A DNA stretch of 64,000 nucleotides from Botryobacter ruber (GTDB lineage: Bacteria > Bacteroidota > Bacteroidia > Cytophagales > Hymenobacteraceae). Positions 9,157 to 18,779 of the stretch are shown piece after piece (within the stretch, counting starts at the first letter, position 1; every line of letters begins with the position of its first letter). The stretch lies in the NCBI RefSeq assembly GCF_003347595.2, contig NZ_QCZK02000037.1, positions 186,001 to 250,000 of the forward strand. The letters run 5' to 3'. A program made the position numbers and the translations under genes. Under the pieces are notes generated by a model. The model made no database searches, was not told where the DNA came from, and saw nothing but the letters and a program-made list of their open reading frames with translations.

Positions 9157-9230
9157 AATTTTGTGCTTAAAATGCGCCGGGATCTGCCATATTAAAGATT
9201 AACACAGTTTTTTATAATCTTTAAAATTAA

Positions 9231-9238
9231 TGTTAGTT
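9231..9238 (+). promoter_or_regulatory. Recurrent octamer TGTTAGTT
   Basis: The octamer TGTTAGTT occurs here and at 35369, 37563 and 44739, each time on the plus strand in the intergenic region before a plus-strand pectin operon. It could be the upstream recognition element of the ECF sigma factor encoded at 35482, but no matching downstream element is evident. Confidence 0.25.
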
Positions 9239-9404
9239 ATTTTGAAGATTATCCTGTGGGGTCCTGTGTTAACATAAACTTTTACCGTTCGCTCGTTTTG
9301 TTTAATTTTGGAGACAAACAACAAAATCTTCTCTTCTTGCTTATCCTTCAGCAGCTATATTCTATACTTATAGAACCAATCCGGAGGCTTAATAATTTCC
9401 TTTA

Positions 9405-9420
9405 TGTAATCGTTTGCGCA
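9405..9420. promoter_or_regulatory. Putative LacI-type operator half-palindrome
   Basis: GTAATCGTTTGCGCA reads on the minus strand as TGCGCAAACGATTAC. It has the CG centre and a GCAAA half-site like the other candidate operators, but the second half is weak. It lies 250 bp upstream of the LacI-type gene start, in the shared divergent region. Confidence 0.4.
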
Positions 9421-9571
9421 AAATGCAAAAAAAAAATATTATTTGCGCAATTGTTAAATTATTTTTAAAAAAATAGTTGTCATTTTTTCTGTTGATCAGG
9501 GAAAGCACCTTTGCTTTTGCTCAAGGAAAATAGTTGGGAATAGATGTTATAAAATTTTAGCAGGATTACTT

Positions 9572-9583
9572 ACAAACGTTTGT
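9572..9583. promoter_or_regulatory. Perfect palindrome ACAAACGTTTGT
   Basis: A 12-bp perfect palindrome centred on CG, the geometry preferred by LacI-family proteins. It differs from the window's other candidate operators (TGCAAWCGWTGGCA) by A in place of G in the half-site, so it may bind the same regulator weakly or a different LacI paralogue. Confidence 0.4.
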
Positions 9584-9608
9584 CTATTACAGGAAAAATT
9601 GTTAACTA

Positions 9609-9624
9609 TGCAATCGGTTGCGCA
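9609..9624. promoter_or_regulatory. Putative LacI-type operator
   Basis: TGCAATCGGTTGCGCA is a near-palindrome around a central CG with half-sites TGCAA and TTGCG. It lies upstream of the DUF4861-SusCD operon and about 450 bp from the LacI-type gene. Confidence 0.5.
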
Positions 9625-9845
9625 TGGGTGGGTTTGTTTCTGTGCTAAAAAGGAGTAAAGTCAGGGCGTGTGAACAACAGCTTGTGGATGATGGTGGGCG
9701 GTTGCAAGTGTAGGTGAACGTTGTTGTGAAGGGATGGGTGGGGGTAATACCAACGTTGGCTTTATAGATAGAGTAAGGGTGTGGTTTTGGTGGGATTGAT
9801 TGTGCTGTAGATATGAAGAAGGGGGGTTGAAGGCTTTAAATAACG

Positions 9846-9876
9846 ATTTTTAAAAGCTTTTAACCAATTTTTAAAA
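9846..9876 (+). promoter_or_regulatory. 21-bp-period direct repeat, candidate hybrid-sensor binding site
   Basis: ATTTTTAAAA occurs at 9846-9855 and again at 9867-9876, exactly two helical turns apart, with spacer GCTTTTAACCA. The same arrangement is found at 44620-44650 before a distant pectate lyase operon, and the two sites match at 27 of 31 positions. AraC-family domains bind direct repeats with this period, and the window's hybrid sensor ends in such a domain. A TATTTTG box lies 35 bp downstream. Confidence 0.5.
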
Positions 9877-10151
9877 CATCAGGCATACTCCCAGGCTTAA
9901 CTTTGCTTAATATTTTGCCTGATTCTTACGGAAGCAACATATGCGCAAAGGAAGGTGCAAGCAATTGAGTGGCTGGTTAAAGGGCGATGAGTGGGCAAGC
10001 CGGTAGTAGATTGTTATGGCTTCTTCAGAAAGTTTGAGGATTGCCATGGAAAAGCCATTAATACGTTGAGATGTTGGAACGATTGTTAGCTAGTTTTTGA
10101 TTTTGTATTTTATATAGTAATTAAATGTTCAACTGGTGTCATTGTAATAAA

Positions 10152-11423
10152 ATGATTTTGAGGAAAAATATTTGTTTTGGATGGTTGCTGTTGCTGCTTC
10201 TTGTGTCGGGTATAAGGGTGGCTTCTGCTCAGGAGCTGAATAAAGCATATAAAAAATCTTTTAAAGTTCGCGTTTCAAACCCGGTGAATCTGCAGCGTGA
10301 GGATGTGATGGTTTTTCTTGGTGAGGCAGAATTAAAGAGAAAGCATCCGGATTTTAACCCTGATGCCTTTGTGGTGTTTGCCGGCGAAAAAGAAGTGCCA
10401 AGCCAGTATAACCGCCACGATGTATATAATAAAGGAGTTGTGTTGGTGTTGGATAAAATGGCGCCCAAAGCTGTGCAGGTCCTGACAGTGCGTTATAATG
10501 AAAATGGCGTATCCAAACGAGCTTATCCAAAACGCACCCAGGCCGAGTTGTCTCACAAAATGGGCGGCGCGTTTAAAGACCGGAAATACATTGGTGGAGC
10601 GTTTGCCAATGTAGATTCGTTGCGTGTTCCTGCCGAGCATACCGATCACTCCTTTTATATAAGATATGAAGGCCCGGGATGGGAGTCTGATAAAGTAGGC
10701 TATCGGTTTTACCTCGACTGGCGCAATGCGACCGATGTATTTGGGAAAAAAACGCCCGATATGGTGCTGCAGCAGGTGGGGCAGGACGGATTTGATTCTT
10801 ACCACAACATGCAGCCCTGGGGAATGGATGTGCTCAAAGTAGGAAAAACGCTGGGGGTAGGTACATTGGCGCTGTTTGATGCCGGCAAAGCCATACGTGT
10901 AGATAAAACGGATAGCCTAAGAAGCAGCGTGAAGGAGAATGGTGCGGTCTATTCTTCTATTTTGACAGATTATTACGGATGGGAGGTAGCCGGCCAGAAA
11001 CTGGATATTCATGCACAACTAAGTATACACGGCGGTAGCCGCCTGACTCATTATCAGGTTGATGTGGATGGTGGTCAGCCGCAAAACCTTAGTACTGGGC
11101 TGATAAAAGACAGTAAAGCAAAATTGTTTACCAGTAAAGGCGACGAAATGGAGTGGGGGTATATCGCCACGTATGGCGCCCAAAGCCTTAATAATGATAA
11201 CCTGGGTATTGCAGTACTCTTTCGCCCGAACGATCTGATCGGGATTGACCAGGATGAACTGAGCCATGTAGTTAAACTGAAGCCTGTGAATAACAAGGTT
11301 GAATATTATTTTCTGGCGGCCTGGGAATTAGAGCCCCAAGGAATAAAAACAGAAGAACAGTTTTTAAGTTACCTCAAAAAAACGGCACAGGAATTAGCTA
11401 AACCTGTGCAGGTAAAGTTTTAA
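10152..11423 (+). CDS. Secreted DUF4861-family protein
   Basis: A 423-residue protein from ATG 10152, with a clear signal peptide (CFGWLLLLLLVSGIRVASAQ). An in-frame start at 10125 would add nine residues in front of the charged n-region and is less likely. It resembles the DUF4861 family, a predicted beta-sandwich found in polysaccharide utilisation loci for uronate-containing glycans. Visible conserved stretches are SFYIRYEGPGWESDKVGYRFYLDWRN split over about residues 165-190, and YHNMQPWGMDVLKVG. It is the first gene of the SusCD operon, about 90 bp ahead of susC. Enzymatic or binding function is unknown; the aromatic and acidic residues would suit a carbohydrate-active role, but I see no catalytic motif I could name. 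Confidence 0.75.
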   Translation: MILRKNICFGWLLLLLLVSGIRVASAQELNKAYKKSFKVRVSNPVNLQREDVMVFLGEAELKRKHPDFNPDAFVVFAGEKEVPSQYNRHDVYNKGVVLVLDKMAPKAVQVLTVRYNENGVSKRAYPKRTQAELSHKMGGAFKDRKYIGGAFANVDSLRVPAEHTDHSFYIRYEGPGWESDKVGYRFYLDWRNATDVFGKKTPDMVLQQVGQDGFDSYHNMQPWGMDVLKVGKTLGVGTLALFDAGKAIRVDKTDSLRSSVKENGAVYSSILTDYYGWEVAGQKLDIHAQLSIHGGSRLTHYQVDVDGGQPQNLSTGLIKDSKAKLFTSKGDEMEWGYIATYGAQSLNNDNLGIAVLFRPNDLIGIDQDELSHVVKLKPVNNKVEYYFLAAWELEPQGIKTEEQFLSYLKKTAQELAKPVQVKF

Positions 11424-11516
11424 TGTAATCATATTTGGTTGTAGAATAATAGTTGAATTGTGTGAATTTTTTAAGAGAAAAATCTCTGTCTTGTTTAATA
11501 ATTAATAAAAAGTTGT

Positions 11517-14500
11517 ATGAAAAATGAGTTACTTAAAAAGGTAAGGTATTTAATGATGCTGCCCTTTTTCTTTACAGCCATTACAGCGGCCCTGGCGCAG
11601 GGCTTAACTGTGACAGGAAAGGTAGTTGATACAGATGGCCTTGGCCTTCCGGGAGTTACAATACTTGTAAAAGGTACATCAGTCGGTACAGCTACTGACA
11701 TGGATGGTAATTATTCTATTAATGTTCCGAACGGAAATGCGACCCTTGTGTTTAATTATGTAGGTTATAAATCACAGGAAGTGGCGGTTAACAGCCGCAC
11801 CTCTATTAATGTTACGATGGCTACCGATGCCAAGGCCTTGGATGAAGTGGTAGTAATCGGTTACGGTACCGCTAAAAGGCAGGACCTGACAGGGGCTGTT
11901 ACTTCCATGTCGGCAAAGGAAATTGAAACGATTCCTGTTGCTGATGTAGCCCAGGCTATGACCGGTAGAATGGCCGGTGTGCAGGTAACGACTACAGACG
12001 GTGCTCCGGGCGCTGAAGTAGTAATTCGTGTACGTGGTGGTGGTTCTGTAACACAGGATAACTCCCCTTTGTATATCGTTGATGGTTTCCCGGTTAATAG
12101 TATCAATGATATTGCACCAGCGGATATTACCAGCATCGACGTGCTGAAAGATGCTGCTTCTGCTGCTATTTATGGTTCTCGAGGTGCAAATGGTGTTGTT
12201 ATCATCACGACTAAGAGCGCGAAAAGTGGCAAAACATCTGTTTCTTACAATGGCTATATGCAGGCTCGTACCTTGCCCCGAAAATTAGACGTGCTGTCCC
12301 CTTACGAATTCGTGTTGGCGCAATACGAATATGCAAAACTTAGAGGAGGTACTGATCTTACTAACTTCAACAGATATTTTGGGGTGTATGAAGATTTAGA
12401 GCTTTATAAAAGACAAAAGGGTACTGACTGGCAAGAGGAATTGTATGGTGATCCGGCTTTATCTCAATTTCATAACCTTAGTATAACAGGTGGTTCTGAT
12501 AAAACCAAAATGAGCTTAAGTGTAGCGCATAACCAAGATGAAGGCATTTTGATCAACTCAGCTTATCAAAGAACCTACTTGAACTTTAAGTTAAATCATG
12601 AAATTTCAAAATCGCTGAAGCTGGATCTGGCAACGCGTTTCTCTAACGAAGATGTAGATGGTGCTGGAACATCAGGTAGTTCAAGTTTAAGAATTGGAGA
12701 TGGTATTACCACACGCCCCGTAAATGGTTTGGCTGATTATTTTGATATCGATCCAAATACAAGTGCAGACGCTGCTGATGATTACGATCAGTTCTTAAGA
12801 AGTATTGTTAGCCCGACAGAGCTTGCTTTGCAGGATTTTAGAAACAGGGCTACAAAGCGCTTGAACATGAGTACCTCCCTTACCTGGTTTATTCTGAGTA
12901 ACCTTTCTTATAGATCAGATTTTGGCGTTGATTTCTCCTGGAGAGAAGATAAGCGTTTCTGGGGACCTCTAACGGGAGAATCCAGAAATGTGGGAGGGAA
13001 CTTGCCTCTTGGTCAAATTCAGAACTTTACGAATAAAAAGTACAGATGGACTAATACTTTGAACTTTACAAAGACAGTCAATGATGTTCATTCACTGGAT
13101 TTATTGTTGGGTCAGGAAATGATCATGGGAAGTGGTAACTCCAGGTTCCAAAGAGCAAAGTATTTTGATGCACACTTGCAACCAGAGGTGTTATTTGAAA
13201 ACATGGCTTTGGGAACTCCAGATAGGCTTGAGACAGAGGTAAGCACTCCAGACCATTTGTTCTCTTTTTTTGGTCGAGCTCAGTATCAGCTAAAAGATAA
13301 GTACTTGTTTAACTTCACAGTTCGTGCCGATGGATCAAGTAAGTTTGCTCCAGAAAATCGATGGGGGATATTCCCAGCAGCAGCAGCAGCTTGGAGAATT
13401 TCTCAAGAAGATTTTATGCAGGATCTATCCCTTGTTTCTGATCTTAAATTGAGATTTAGCTACGGTGAGGCTGGTAATAATAGAATTCAAGACAATGCTT
13501 ATAGAAGAACCTATGTAATTTCAGCAAACAGACCAATTGGTTTTGGAGAAGAACCTCAACCATATTATGTGCCAGAATCTACAATACTAACTAATCCCGC
13601 GTTGAAATGGGAGACAACAGTAACAAGGAACCTTGGCCTTGACTTTGGCTTATTCAAAGATCGACTGTCTGGTTCTGTGGATGCGTATTGGAATACAACA
13701 AAAGATTTATTAGTAGAAAAGCCCATACCAGCCACTACAGGTTATCGGTCTCAGCAGCAAAATATTGGACAAACATCTAATAGAGGGATAGAACTTGCTT
13801 TGAATGGCAGTATCATTGATAAGCCTGATTTTACGTTGTCAGCTAACTTCAATGTTGGTATTAACCGTTCGAGGGTTGATGACCTTGGAGGTGTACCTAG
13901 TACTTCTTTTCAATCTAATTGGATTGGTACAAGCCTGAAAAATGCAGACGATTACCTACTAAACGTGGGGCAAAATATTGGCCAAATGTATGGTTTTGTA
14001 ACTGATGGTTTTTACACCTTTGATGATTTTGAATCTTATGATTTTGGCGCAGGTACTTACTCTGCTGGTACATACTCATTAAATGAAGGCGTGGTAGATA
14101 TGCAGAGTTTCCTTGGTGGCATGAAAGTGAGACCGGGTGTACTTAAGTTCAAAGACCTAAATGGTGATGGAGTCATCACTTTAGAAGGTGATAGAAAAAT
14201 AATTGGTAACGCGATGCCTAAACATACAGGTGGATTTGGTATCAATTCAACTTTCAAAGGTTTTGATTTCTCCGCATTCTTTAACTGGGTCTATGGCAAC
14301 GATGTGTATAATACTGGTAGAATTGAGTTTAACCAGATTTATAGAACTTCTTATGGTAATATGCTAAATACTGTGAATTATGATAATAGATTCAAATACA
14401 TTAATGCGTCTGGTGAGCTAGTAACAGATTTGGAAGAATTACGAGCCTTAAATGCAAATGCCACTATCTGGTCACCATTCTCTATGAGCACTTCTGGTTC

Positions 14501-14783
14501 AGTGTTTCATTCAGATGCAGTTGAAGACGGATCTTTCCTTCGTTTAAGTAATCTGACACTTGGTTATTCTTTGCCAAAAGGTTTGATATCCAAGGTTGGT
14601 ATGAAGCAGCTCCGCGTATATGGCACCGTGTATAATGCCTGGTTGTGGACAAAATATTCAGGATATGATCCAGAAGTGACAGCTACAAGAAGCAGTTCTT
14701 ATGCAGCGTTAACACCTGGTGTAGATTATTCTGCTTATCCTAAAAGTCGTACGTTCACTGCCGGAGTTAATATTACATTTTAA
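11517..14783 (+). CDS. SusC-like TonB-dependent outer-membrane transporter (pair 1)
   Basis: TonB-dependent receptor of the SusC/RagA family, 1088 residues, importing oligosaccharides through the outer membrane together with the SusD protein that follows. After the signal peptide comes a carboxypeptidase-regulatory-like beta domain (about 28-105; GKVVDTDGLGLPGVTILVKG), then the TonB-box region DEVVVIGYGTAKRQDLTGAV, the plug with DVLKDAASAAIYGSRGANGV, and the 22-strand-type barrel ending in TAGVNITF. It lacks the STN domain of the second SusC in the window, so it should not signal to an anti-sigma factor. Base composition is lower in GC than in the second SusC (hand count 24 of 60 at 13141-13200 versus 31 of 60 at 39961-40020). 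Pectin oligomers are the likely substrate from context. Confidence 0.95.
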   Translation: MKNELLKKVRYLMMLPFFFTAITAALAQGLTVTGKVVDTDGLGLPGVTILVKGTSVGTATDMDGNYSINVPNGNATLVFNYVGYKSQEVAVNSRTSINVTMATDAKALDEVVVIGYGTAKRQDLTGAVTSMSAKEIETIPVADVAQAMTGRMAGVQVTTTDGAPGAEVVIRVRGGGSVTQDNSPLYIVDGFPVNSINDIAPADITSIDVLKDAASAAIYGSRGANGVVIITTKSAKSGKTSVSYNGYMQARTLPRKLDVLSPYEFVLAQYEYAKLRGGTDLTNFNRYFGVYEDLELYKRQKGTDWQEELYGDPALSQFHNLSITGGSDKTKMSLSVAHNQDEGILINSAYQRTYLNFKLNHEISKSLKLDLATRFSNEDVDGAGTSGSSSLRIGDGITTRPVNGLADYFDIDPNTSADAADDYDQFLRSIVSPTELALQDFRNRATKRLNMSTSLTWFILSNLSYRSDFGVDFSWREDKRFWGPLTGESRNVGGNLPLGQIQNFTNKKYRWTNTLNFTKTVNDVHSLDLLLGQEMIMGSGNSRFQRAKYFDAHLQPEVLFENMALGTPDRLETEVSTPDHLFSFFGRAQYQLKDKYLFNFTVRADGSSKFAPENRWGIFPAAAAAWRISQEDFMQDLSLVSDLKLRFSYGEAGNNRIQDNAYRRTYVISANRPIGFGEEPQPYYVPESTILTNPALKWETTVTRNLGLDFGLFKDRLSGSVDAYWNTTKDLLVEKPIPATTGYRSQQQNIGQTSNRGIELALNGSIIDKPDFTLSANFNVGINRSRVDDLGGVPSTSFQSNWIGTSLKNADDYLLNVGQNIGQMYGFVTDGFYTFDDFESYDFGAGTYSAGTYSLNEGVVDMQSFLGGMKVRPGVLKFKDLNGDGVITLEGDRKIIGNAMPKHTGGFGINSTFKGFDFSAFFNWVYGNDVYNTGRIEFNQIYRTSYGNMLNTVNYDNRFKYINASGELVTDLEELRALNANATIWSPFSMSTSGSVFHSDAVEDGSFLRLSNLTLGYSLPKGLISKVGMKQLRVYGTVYNAWLWTKYSGYDPEVTATRSSSYAALTPGVDYSAYPKSRTFTAGVNITF

Positions 14784-14807
14784 TTTAAACTACTGAGTCA
14801 TTTTATA

Positions 14808-16670
14808 ATGAAAAAGATATTTAGATATAGTGCAATTGTGGTTGCGCTTTTCTTTACCTCGTGTGAAGATTATTTGACTACTACTTCTCCTTCATCCTTT
14901 ACCCAGGATTATATTTTCAGTAGCGAAACTGATGCGACAAGAGCTGTAAATGCCATTTATGCGTTGTTCAATCAGGATGCATACACTTCTAGGTTGTCTA
15001 ACAACTTTATGGGTAATACCGATATTGAAATGGGTGGTGCCTCCAGTTCTGCTGGTGACAATGGACGAAGAGATATATGGACCTTTGAGGCCAGAGAACA
15101 AAACAGTGATGTGAGGGTAGTTTGGAATAATGCTTACATGGCCATCAATCGAGCAAATGAGGCTATTGAAGGGATTGAAGCTAGTCAACTTTATAAAGAT
15201 GGAAATCCTATGATGCAACAGCTGTTAGGGGAGGCAAAGGGCTTGAGAGCTTTTTGGTACTACTATCTTGTAAACTTATGGGGAGATGTGCCTTTTTTTG
15301 TAACAGCTACTAAAGCAGGGGATGACTTTTACAAGCCAAGGACAAGCAGATATGAGATCCTTTCTTATATCATACAAGACTTGATTGGAGTAGAACCTAA
15401 CATGATGTGGGCTGAGCAGGTACCATTTGGTGTCGAGCGTATGAATCGTGAATTCATCATGGGCCTGATAGCTCGAATCGCTTTAACGCGAGGAGGATAT
15501 TCGCTCCATCCGGATATGACCATGAAGCGAAATGATGATTATCTGGAGTATTATCAGATTGCAAACACGTATACCAAAAAACTCCGTGATCTAAAACCGC
15601 ATATTCTTAATCCAAGTTTTGCACAGGTATTCCGTAATCAGGCAGTTCTTACCGCCCCTGAAAATGCGCCTGCTGTACCTACCTCACAAGCAGACATTTT
15701 GTATGAGGTGGCATTCCATCCTGGTTTCGGTGATGTGGCCTGGAACCATGGTATTAAAGTAGATGCCGGTACCCATCCTTATGGATCCGGATCTAACTAT
15801 ACAAGCCTTACCGTAAACTACTATTATTCGTTTGATACCTTGGACACCCGTCAGGATGTAACTGCATCTTTAATCTATTATGATAAAGAATTGCTTCAGC
15901 AGCCTGTAGCTGTATCTTCAATTGCGCCAGGTAAGTGGAACAGGTTGTGGTTAAAGACCCCTCCGGGGCCCGCTACAGCGAAAGGTACTGGTATAAACTG
16001 GCCTGTTATGCGCTATGCAGATGTGCTGCTGATGTTGGCAGAAACAGACAATGAGTTGAATGGTGGCCCGACAGCCGACGCAATTGAGGCTTTGAAAAAG
16101 GTTCGCCGACGCGCTTTCCCAGAGTCAACATGGCCTGCTAAGGTTGATCAATATGTAGCTTCCGTTTCTGGCAGCAAAGATGCTTTCTTTGATGCACTTG
16201 TAGATGAAAGAGCCTGGGAATTGGGTGCTGAAGCGATCCGTAAATATGATCTTATCCGCTGGAACCTGTATGGTGATAAAGTAGCTGAAACTAAAGAAAC
16301 GCTGTACCAGATGGGACTTGATGCTTTAAACCAAACAGGACAGTACGCTTATTTGCCACGTTACCTGTATTATAAGAGAAATCCGGATGGCACCATTACA
16401 TTCTTAAACAAGTACAGAAGTTTAGCTGTTGCGCCACCTCTTAAAGACTCGCCAAATGTAGGTGATAATCCAGATGGTTATTCCAGACAAACCTGGTTGC
16501 TTGGTAATATTAACAGCACCACGATGGAACCAGCAAACTATATTCTTTATAACTGGAGAGGCTATCAGGATCCGTCAGGACAAGCACCTGTGCCTTATAT
16601 TCTACCAATTCCAAGTGAGACTGTATTGAACAGCCAGGGTGTATTAAGAAATGATGGATATAATTTTTAA
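14808..16670 (+). CDS. SusD/RagB-family glycan-binding lipoprotein (pair 1)
   Basis: Surface lipoprotein that closes over the SusC barrel and binds the incoming glycan. It has 620 residues with a lipoprotein signal ending ALFFTSCEDY, the N-terminal TPR-like SusD region (AVNAIYALFNQDAYTSRL, GLRAFWYYYLVNLWGDVPF) and the C-terminal RagB region with LDERAWELG-type sequence (VDERAWELGAEAIRKYDLIRW split over two segments). It starts 24 bp after susC. It is longer than the second SusD in the window (561) and, like its SusC, has an AT-richer first half, which suggests the pair has its own history within the island. Confidence 0.94.
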   Translation: MKKIFRYSAIVVALFFTSCEDYLTTTSPSSFTQDYIFSSETDATRAVNAIYALFNQDAYTSRLSNNFMGNTDIEMGGASSSAGDNGRRDIWTFEAREQNSDVRVVWNNAYMAINRANEAIEGIEASQLYKDGNPMMQQLLGEAKGLRAFWYYYLVNLWGDVPFFVTATKAGDDFYKPRTSRYEILSYIIQDLIGVEPNMMWAEQVPFGVERMNREFIMGLIARIALTRGGYSLHPDMTMKRNDDYLEYYQIANTYTKKLRDLKPHILNPSFAQVFRNQAVLTAPENAPAVPTSQADILYEVAFHPGFGDVAWNHGIKVDAGTHPYGSGSNYTSLTVNYYYSFDTLDTRQDVTASLIYYDKELLQQPVAVSSIAPGKWNRLWLKTPPGPATAKGTGINWPVMRYADVLLMLAETDNELNGGPTADAIEALKKVRRRAFPESTWPAKVDQYVASVSGSKDAFFDALVDERAWELGAEAIRKYDLIRWNLYGDKVAETKETLYQMGLDALNQTGQYAYLPRYLYYKRNPDGTITFLNKYRSLAVAPPLKDSPNVGDNPDGYSRQTWLLGNINSTTMEPANYILYNWRGYQDPSGQAPVPYILPIPSETVLNSQGVLRNDGYNF

Positions 16671-16688
16671 GGTAAAAGCATTAAATAT

Positions 16689-18302
16689 ATGAGTAATAAA
16701 TATTTTAATATCAAGAATGTCTTTTTTGGACTTATAGGAGTCCTTCTTCTGTTGGCTGCATGCGATCCTGATGACGAGGAGTTGGTTGGACCTGACCGTT
16801 TGTTCAGGCCAACCCTGAAAGGGATAATGGAGTCTCGTGGAAACTGGCTAGCTGTTAACTGGCAAAAAAATGTAGGAGCAACTGGCTACAAAGTTGAGAT
16901 TAGCCGCGACACGTTTAAAACAATAGAACAATCTGTTCAGGTCGATACCAATTATGTTGTTTTTAATGACTTGGAATGGGATGTTTTGTATCAGGTGCAG
17001 GTGCAGGCATTAGCTGCAGACCCTGCGAAGAATTCAGGTATGTCTTTCTTAGGAGAGATGAAAACGGCCAAGTTTCCAACTATTTTAGTGGCTCCAAGCA
17101 TTAATGATGTAACAGACGTAGCAGCAATAGTGCGTTGGCAAAATAGTGGTGCCACTGCAACAACGCTTAAAGTTTATAAGGTCGAAGATCGGGAAAATCC
17201 AGTGCAGGAGATTGAATTAACTGAAGAGGATGTTGCCAACCAGTTTAAAAGGGTAATCGGACTGACTGGTGGTACTGAGTATGTGATCTATGCGTACAGT
17301 GGTGAAACATTAAGAGGTTGGGAGTATTACACAACGAAACCAGCGCAGGTGTTTGCGCCAGGCAGTAACATTGTTGACTTAAGAGGTATAACAGACAACC
17401 CAGCTATTTTACAGGAAACGCTGCAAAGCGGCTTACCCGCCGGCAGCGTAGTTGTACTGGAAAGAGGTATGACGTATACGATCTCTTCCACTCCTATGGT
17501 GAGCGGCGCCCTGACAGTTGTAAGTGGCCTCGGCTTTGAACCAATTGCCAAGGTAGTGATGAGCAGCAATTTTGACTTTGTCCCTGGTAGCACAATAGAC
17601 TCACTCAAGTTCAAAGATGTGAGCTTAAGAGGTACTGACTTCGCAGGTAAATATGTAATGAACCCGAACGTAAGTGCTCAGACTACTGTTGGTAAAATCA
17701 TCTTCGAGGCGTGTACGCTCAAGAACTTTAGAGGTATAACCCGCTTTAGAGGTCCTGTATCAATTAACACCTTATCCTTTAACAAATGTTTAGTAGATAG
17801 TATCTCTAACTATGGTATTGTGACGATTGACGATGAGGCAAGTAAAATTGATAACATCAAACTCCTGAACAGCACCTTTGCGCGCGTTGAAGTTGGTATT
17901 GTGAGCAAGTCTAACTCGCAGTCTGTTCGCATAGAAAACTGCACCTTCTATAAGTTCCTGCGACCTGGCCGGTACCTGGTATACTACCGTACTGCTTCAA
18001 GCAGCACGATAACCGATGGTGTGAAAATATATAACACAATATTAGGACCTGGCTGGCCAAACGAGGGGGAGACAACAGCAGCCATTCATGGGGTACGAGC
18101 TGATGCAAACGTAGACGCTATGGGTAGTTATAGTACCATTGGTTATGATGTCACAGCATCTTCATATCAGATACCAGGTCTTATACCTTACGGGCGTGAC
18201 GCAGCTTCTTTATTCAAATCTCCGGAAAGTTTAGATTTCACAATCATGGACCAAACGTTTGCTGGCAAGAGTACCGCCGGCGATCCACGTTGGAGAAAGT
18301 AA
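16689..18302 (+). CDS. Surface lipoprotein with FN3-like and DUF5123/DUF4957-like beta-helix regions
   Basis: 537 residues, lipoprotein signal LIGVLLLLAACDPDDEELVG. Residues of about 35-215 look like one or two fibronectin type III-like modules (WLAVNWQKNVGATGYKVEIS; AAIVRWQNSGATATTLKVYK). From about 225 the protein becomes a right-handed parallel-helix-type repeat region (SVVVLERGMTYTISSTPMVS, IENCTFYKFLRPGRYLVYYR), matching what I know as DUF4957/DUF5123 proteins that sit in the SusE/SusF position of pectin loci. It follows susD by 18 bp and ends the operon. A surface glycan-binding role is likely; a lyase activity is possible because of the beta-helix but no lyase catalytic signature is visible. 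Confidence 0.75.
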   Translation: MSNKYFNIKNVFFGLIGVLLLLAACDPDDEELVGPDRLFRPTLKGIMESRGNWLAVNWQKNVGATGYKVEISRDTFKTIEQSVQVDTNYVVFNDLEWDVLYQVQVQALAADPAKNSGMSFLGEMKTAKFPTILVAPSINDVTDVAAIVRWQNSGATATTLKVYKVEDRENPVQEIELTEEDVANQFKRVIGLTGGTEYVIYAYSGETLRGWEYYTTKPAQVFAPGSNIVDLRGITDNPAILQETLQSGLPAGSVVVLERGMTYTISSTPMVSGALTVVSGLGFEPIAKVVMSSNFDFVPGSTIDSLKFKDVSLRGTDFAGKYVMNPNVSAQTTVGKIIFEACTLKNFRGITRFRGPVSINTLSFNKCLVDSISNYGIVTIDDEASKIDNIKLLNSTFARVEVGIVSKSNSQSVRIENCTFYKFLRPGRYLVYYRTASSSTITDGVKIYNTILGPGWPNEGETTAAIHGVRADANVDAMGSYSTIGYDVTASSYQIPGLIPYGRDAASLFKSPESLDFTIMDQTFAGKSTAGDPRWRK

Positions 18303-18315
18303 TAAAATCTAATTT

Positions 18316-18350
18316 AAAAGGTGCGGTCAGCAATGGCCGCACCTTTTATT
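18316..18350 (+). terminator. Strong terminator of the first SusCD operon
   Basis: AAAAGGTGCGG at 18316-18326 pairs perfectly with CCGCACCTTTT at 18337-18347 around a 10-nt loop, 14 bp after the last stop. The right arm is repeated immediately afterwards as CCGCACCTTTTATTA at 18354-18368, so an alternative pairing with the left arm is possible. Confidence 0.92.
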
Positions 18351-18444
18351 AAGCCGCACCTTTTATTAATAGTATCACGCTTACTTTCCTAACGAAAACA
18401 ACCTTTAAAGATATTCCTTTCCATAAGCAACCTTCACACCCTTC

Positions 18445-18708
18445 ATGCTATTAAATTTCCGGCTGTACTGGAGATGCTTTTATAGCTTGGCTTTCCTGTT
18501 GATGAGCCTATCTGCCTGCAACATGAAGCCTGCAGGTGTGGCAGCTAGTGCGCTGGAAGAGGCAACGTTGCCGGTTTTCTATGGCGCGTAATGGATTGGC
18601 AAATACACCACCAGAGGCAATACTCCTGAAGTGACCAACCTGCAGGATGGTTGCGAAGCAGTTTGCTCAGTAAAAGGCTATTTAAAAATTTCGGAGGAGC
18701 TTCAATAA
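18445..18708 (+). pseudogene. Remnant of a PL1 pectate lyase lipoprotein gene
   Basis: From ATG 18445 an 88-codon frame reads a lipoprotein-type signal (LAFLLMSLSACNMKPAGVAA) and then LPVFYGA, an in-frame TAA at 18589-18591, and WIGKYTTRGNTPEVTNLQDG. This aligns with the mature N-terminus of the neighbouring lyases (LAFPGAEGFGKYTTGGRGG followed by VTNLND), with the stop in place of the conserved Glu. The similarity stops there and the frame ends at 18708, 71 bp before the intact lyase gene. I read it as the decayed 5' end of a duplicated or replaced PL1 gene. The frame remained open apart from one stop, so decay may be recent or the signal-peptide part may still be translated. Confidence 0.7.
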
Positions 18709-18779
18709 ACATTTAAAAGAGTAAGATTATCTGAATTCAGCAGTTCAACCTTAGTCAAGAACAAAACGAACCATACCGA

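Larger units (their letters stand above)
9157..10151. other. Long regulatory intergenic region between lacI and the SusCD operon
   Basis: About one kilobase without a convincing gene. It is AT-rich for its first 450 bp and separates the divergent LacI-type gene and DUF4861 operon. It contains LacI-like operators around 9405 and 9609, a perfect palindrome at 9572, the 21-bp-period direct repeat at 9846-9876 and a TATTTTG box at 9911. A 70-codon open frame at 9256-9468 has no recognisable features and a composition typical of AT-rich spacer, so I do not call it. Confidence 0.7.

Noticed and set aside
9256..9468. 70-codon plus-strand open frame in the lacI-susC spacer
   Set aside because: AT-rich, no ribosome-binding context or motif, and it overlaps operator-like sequence.
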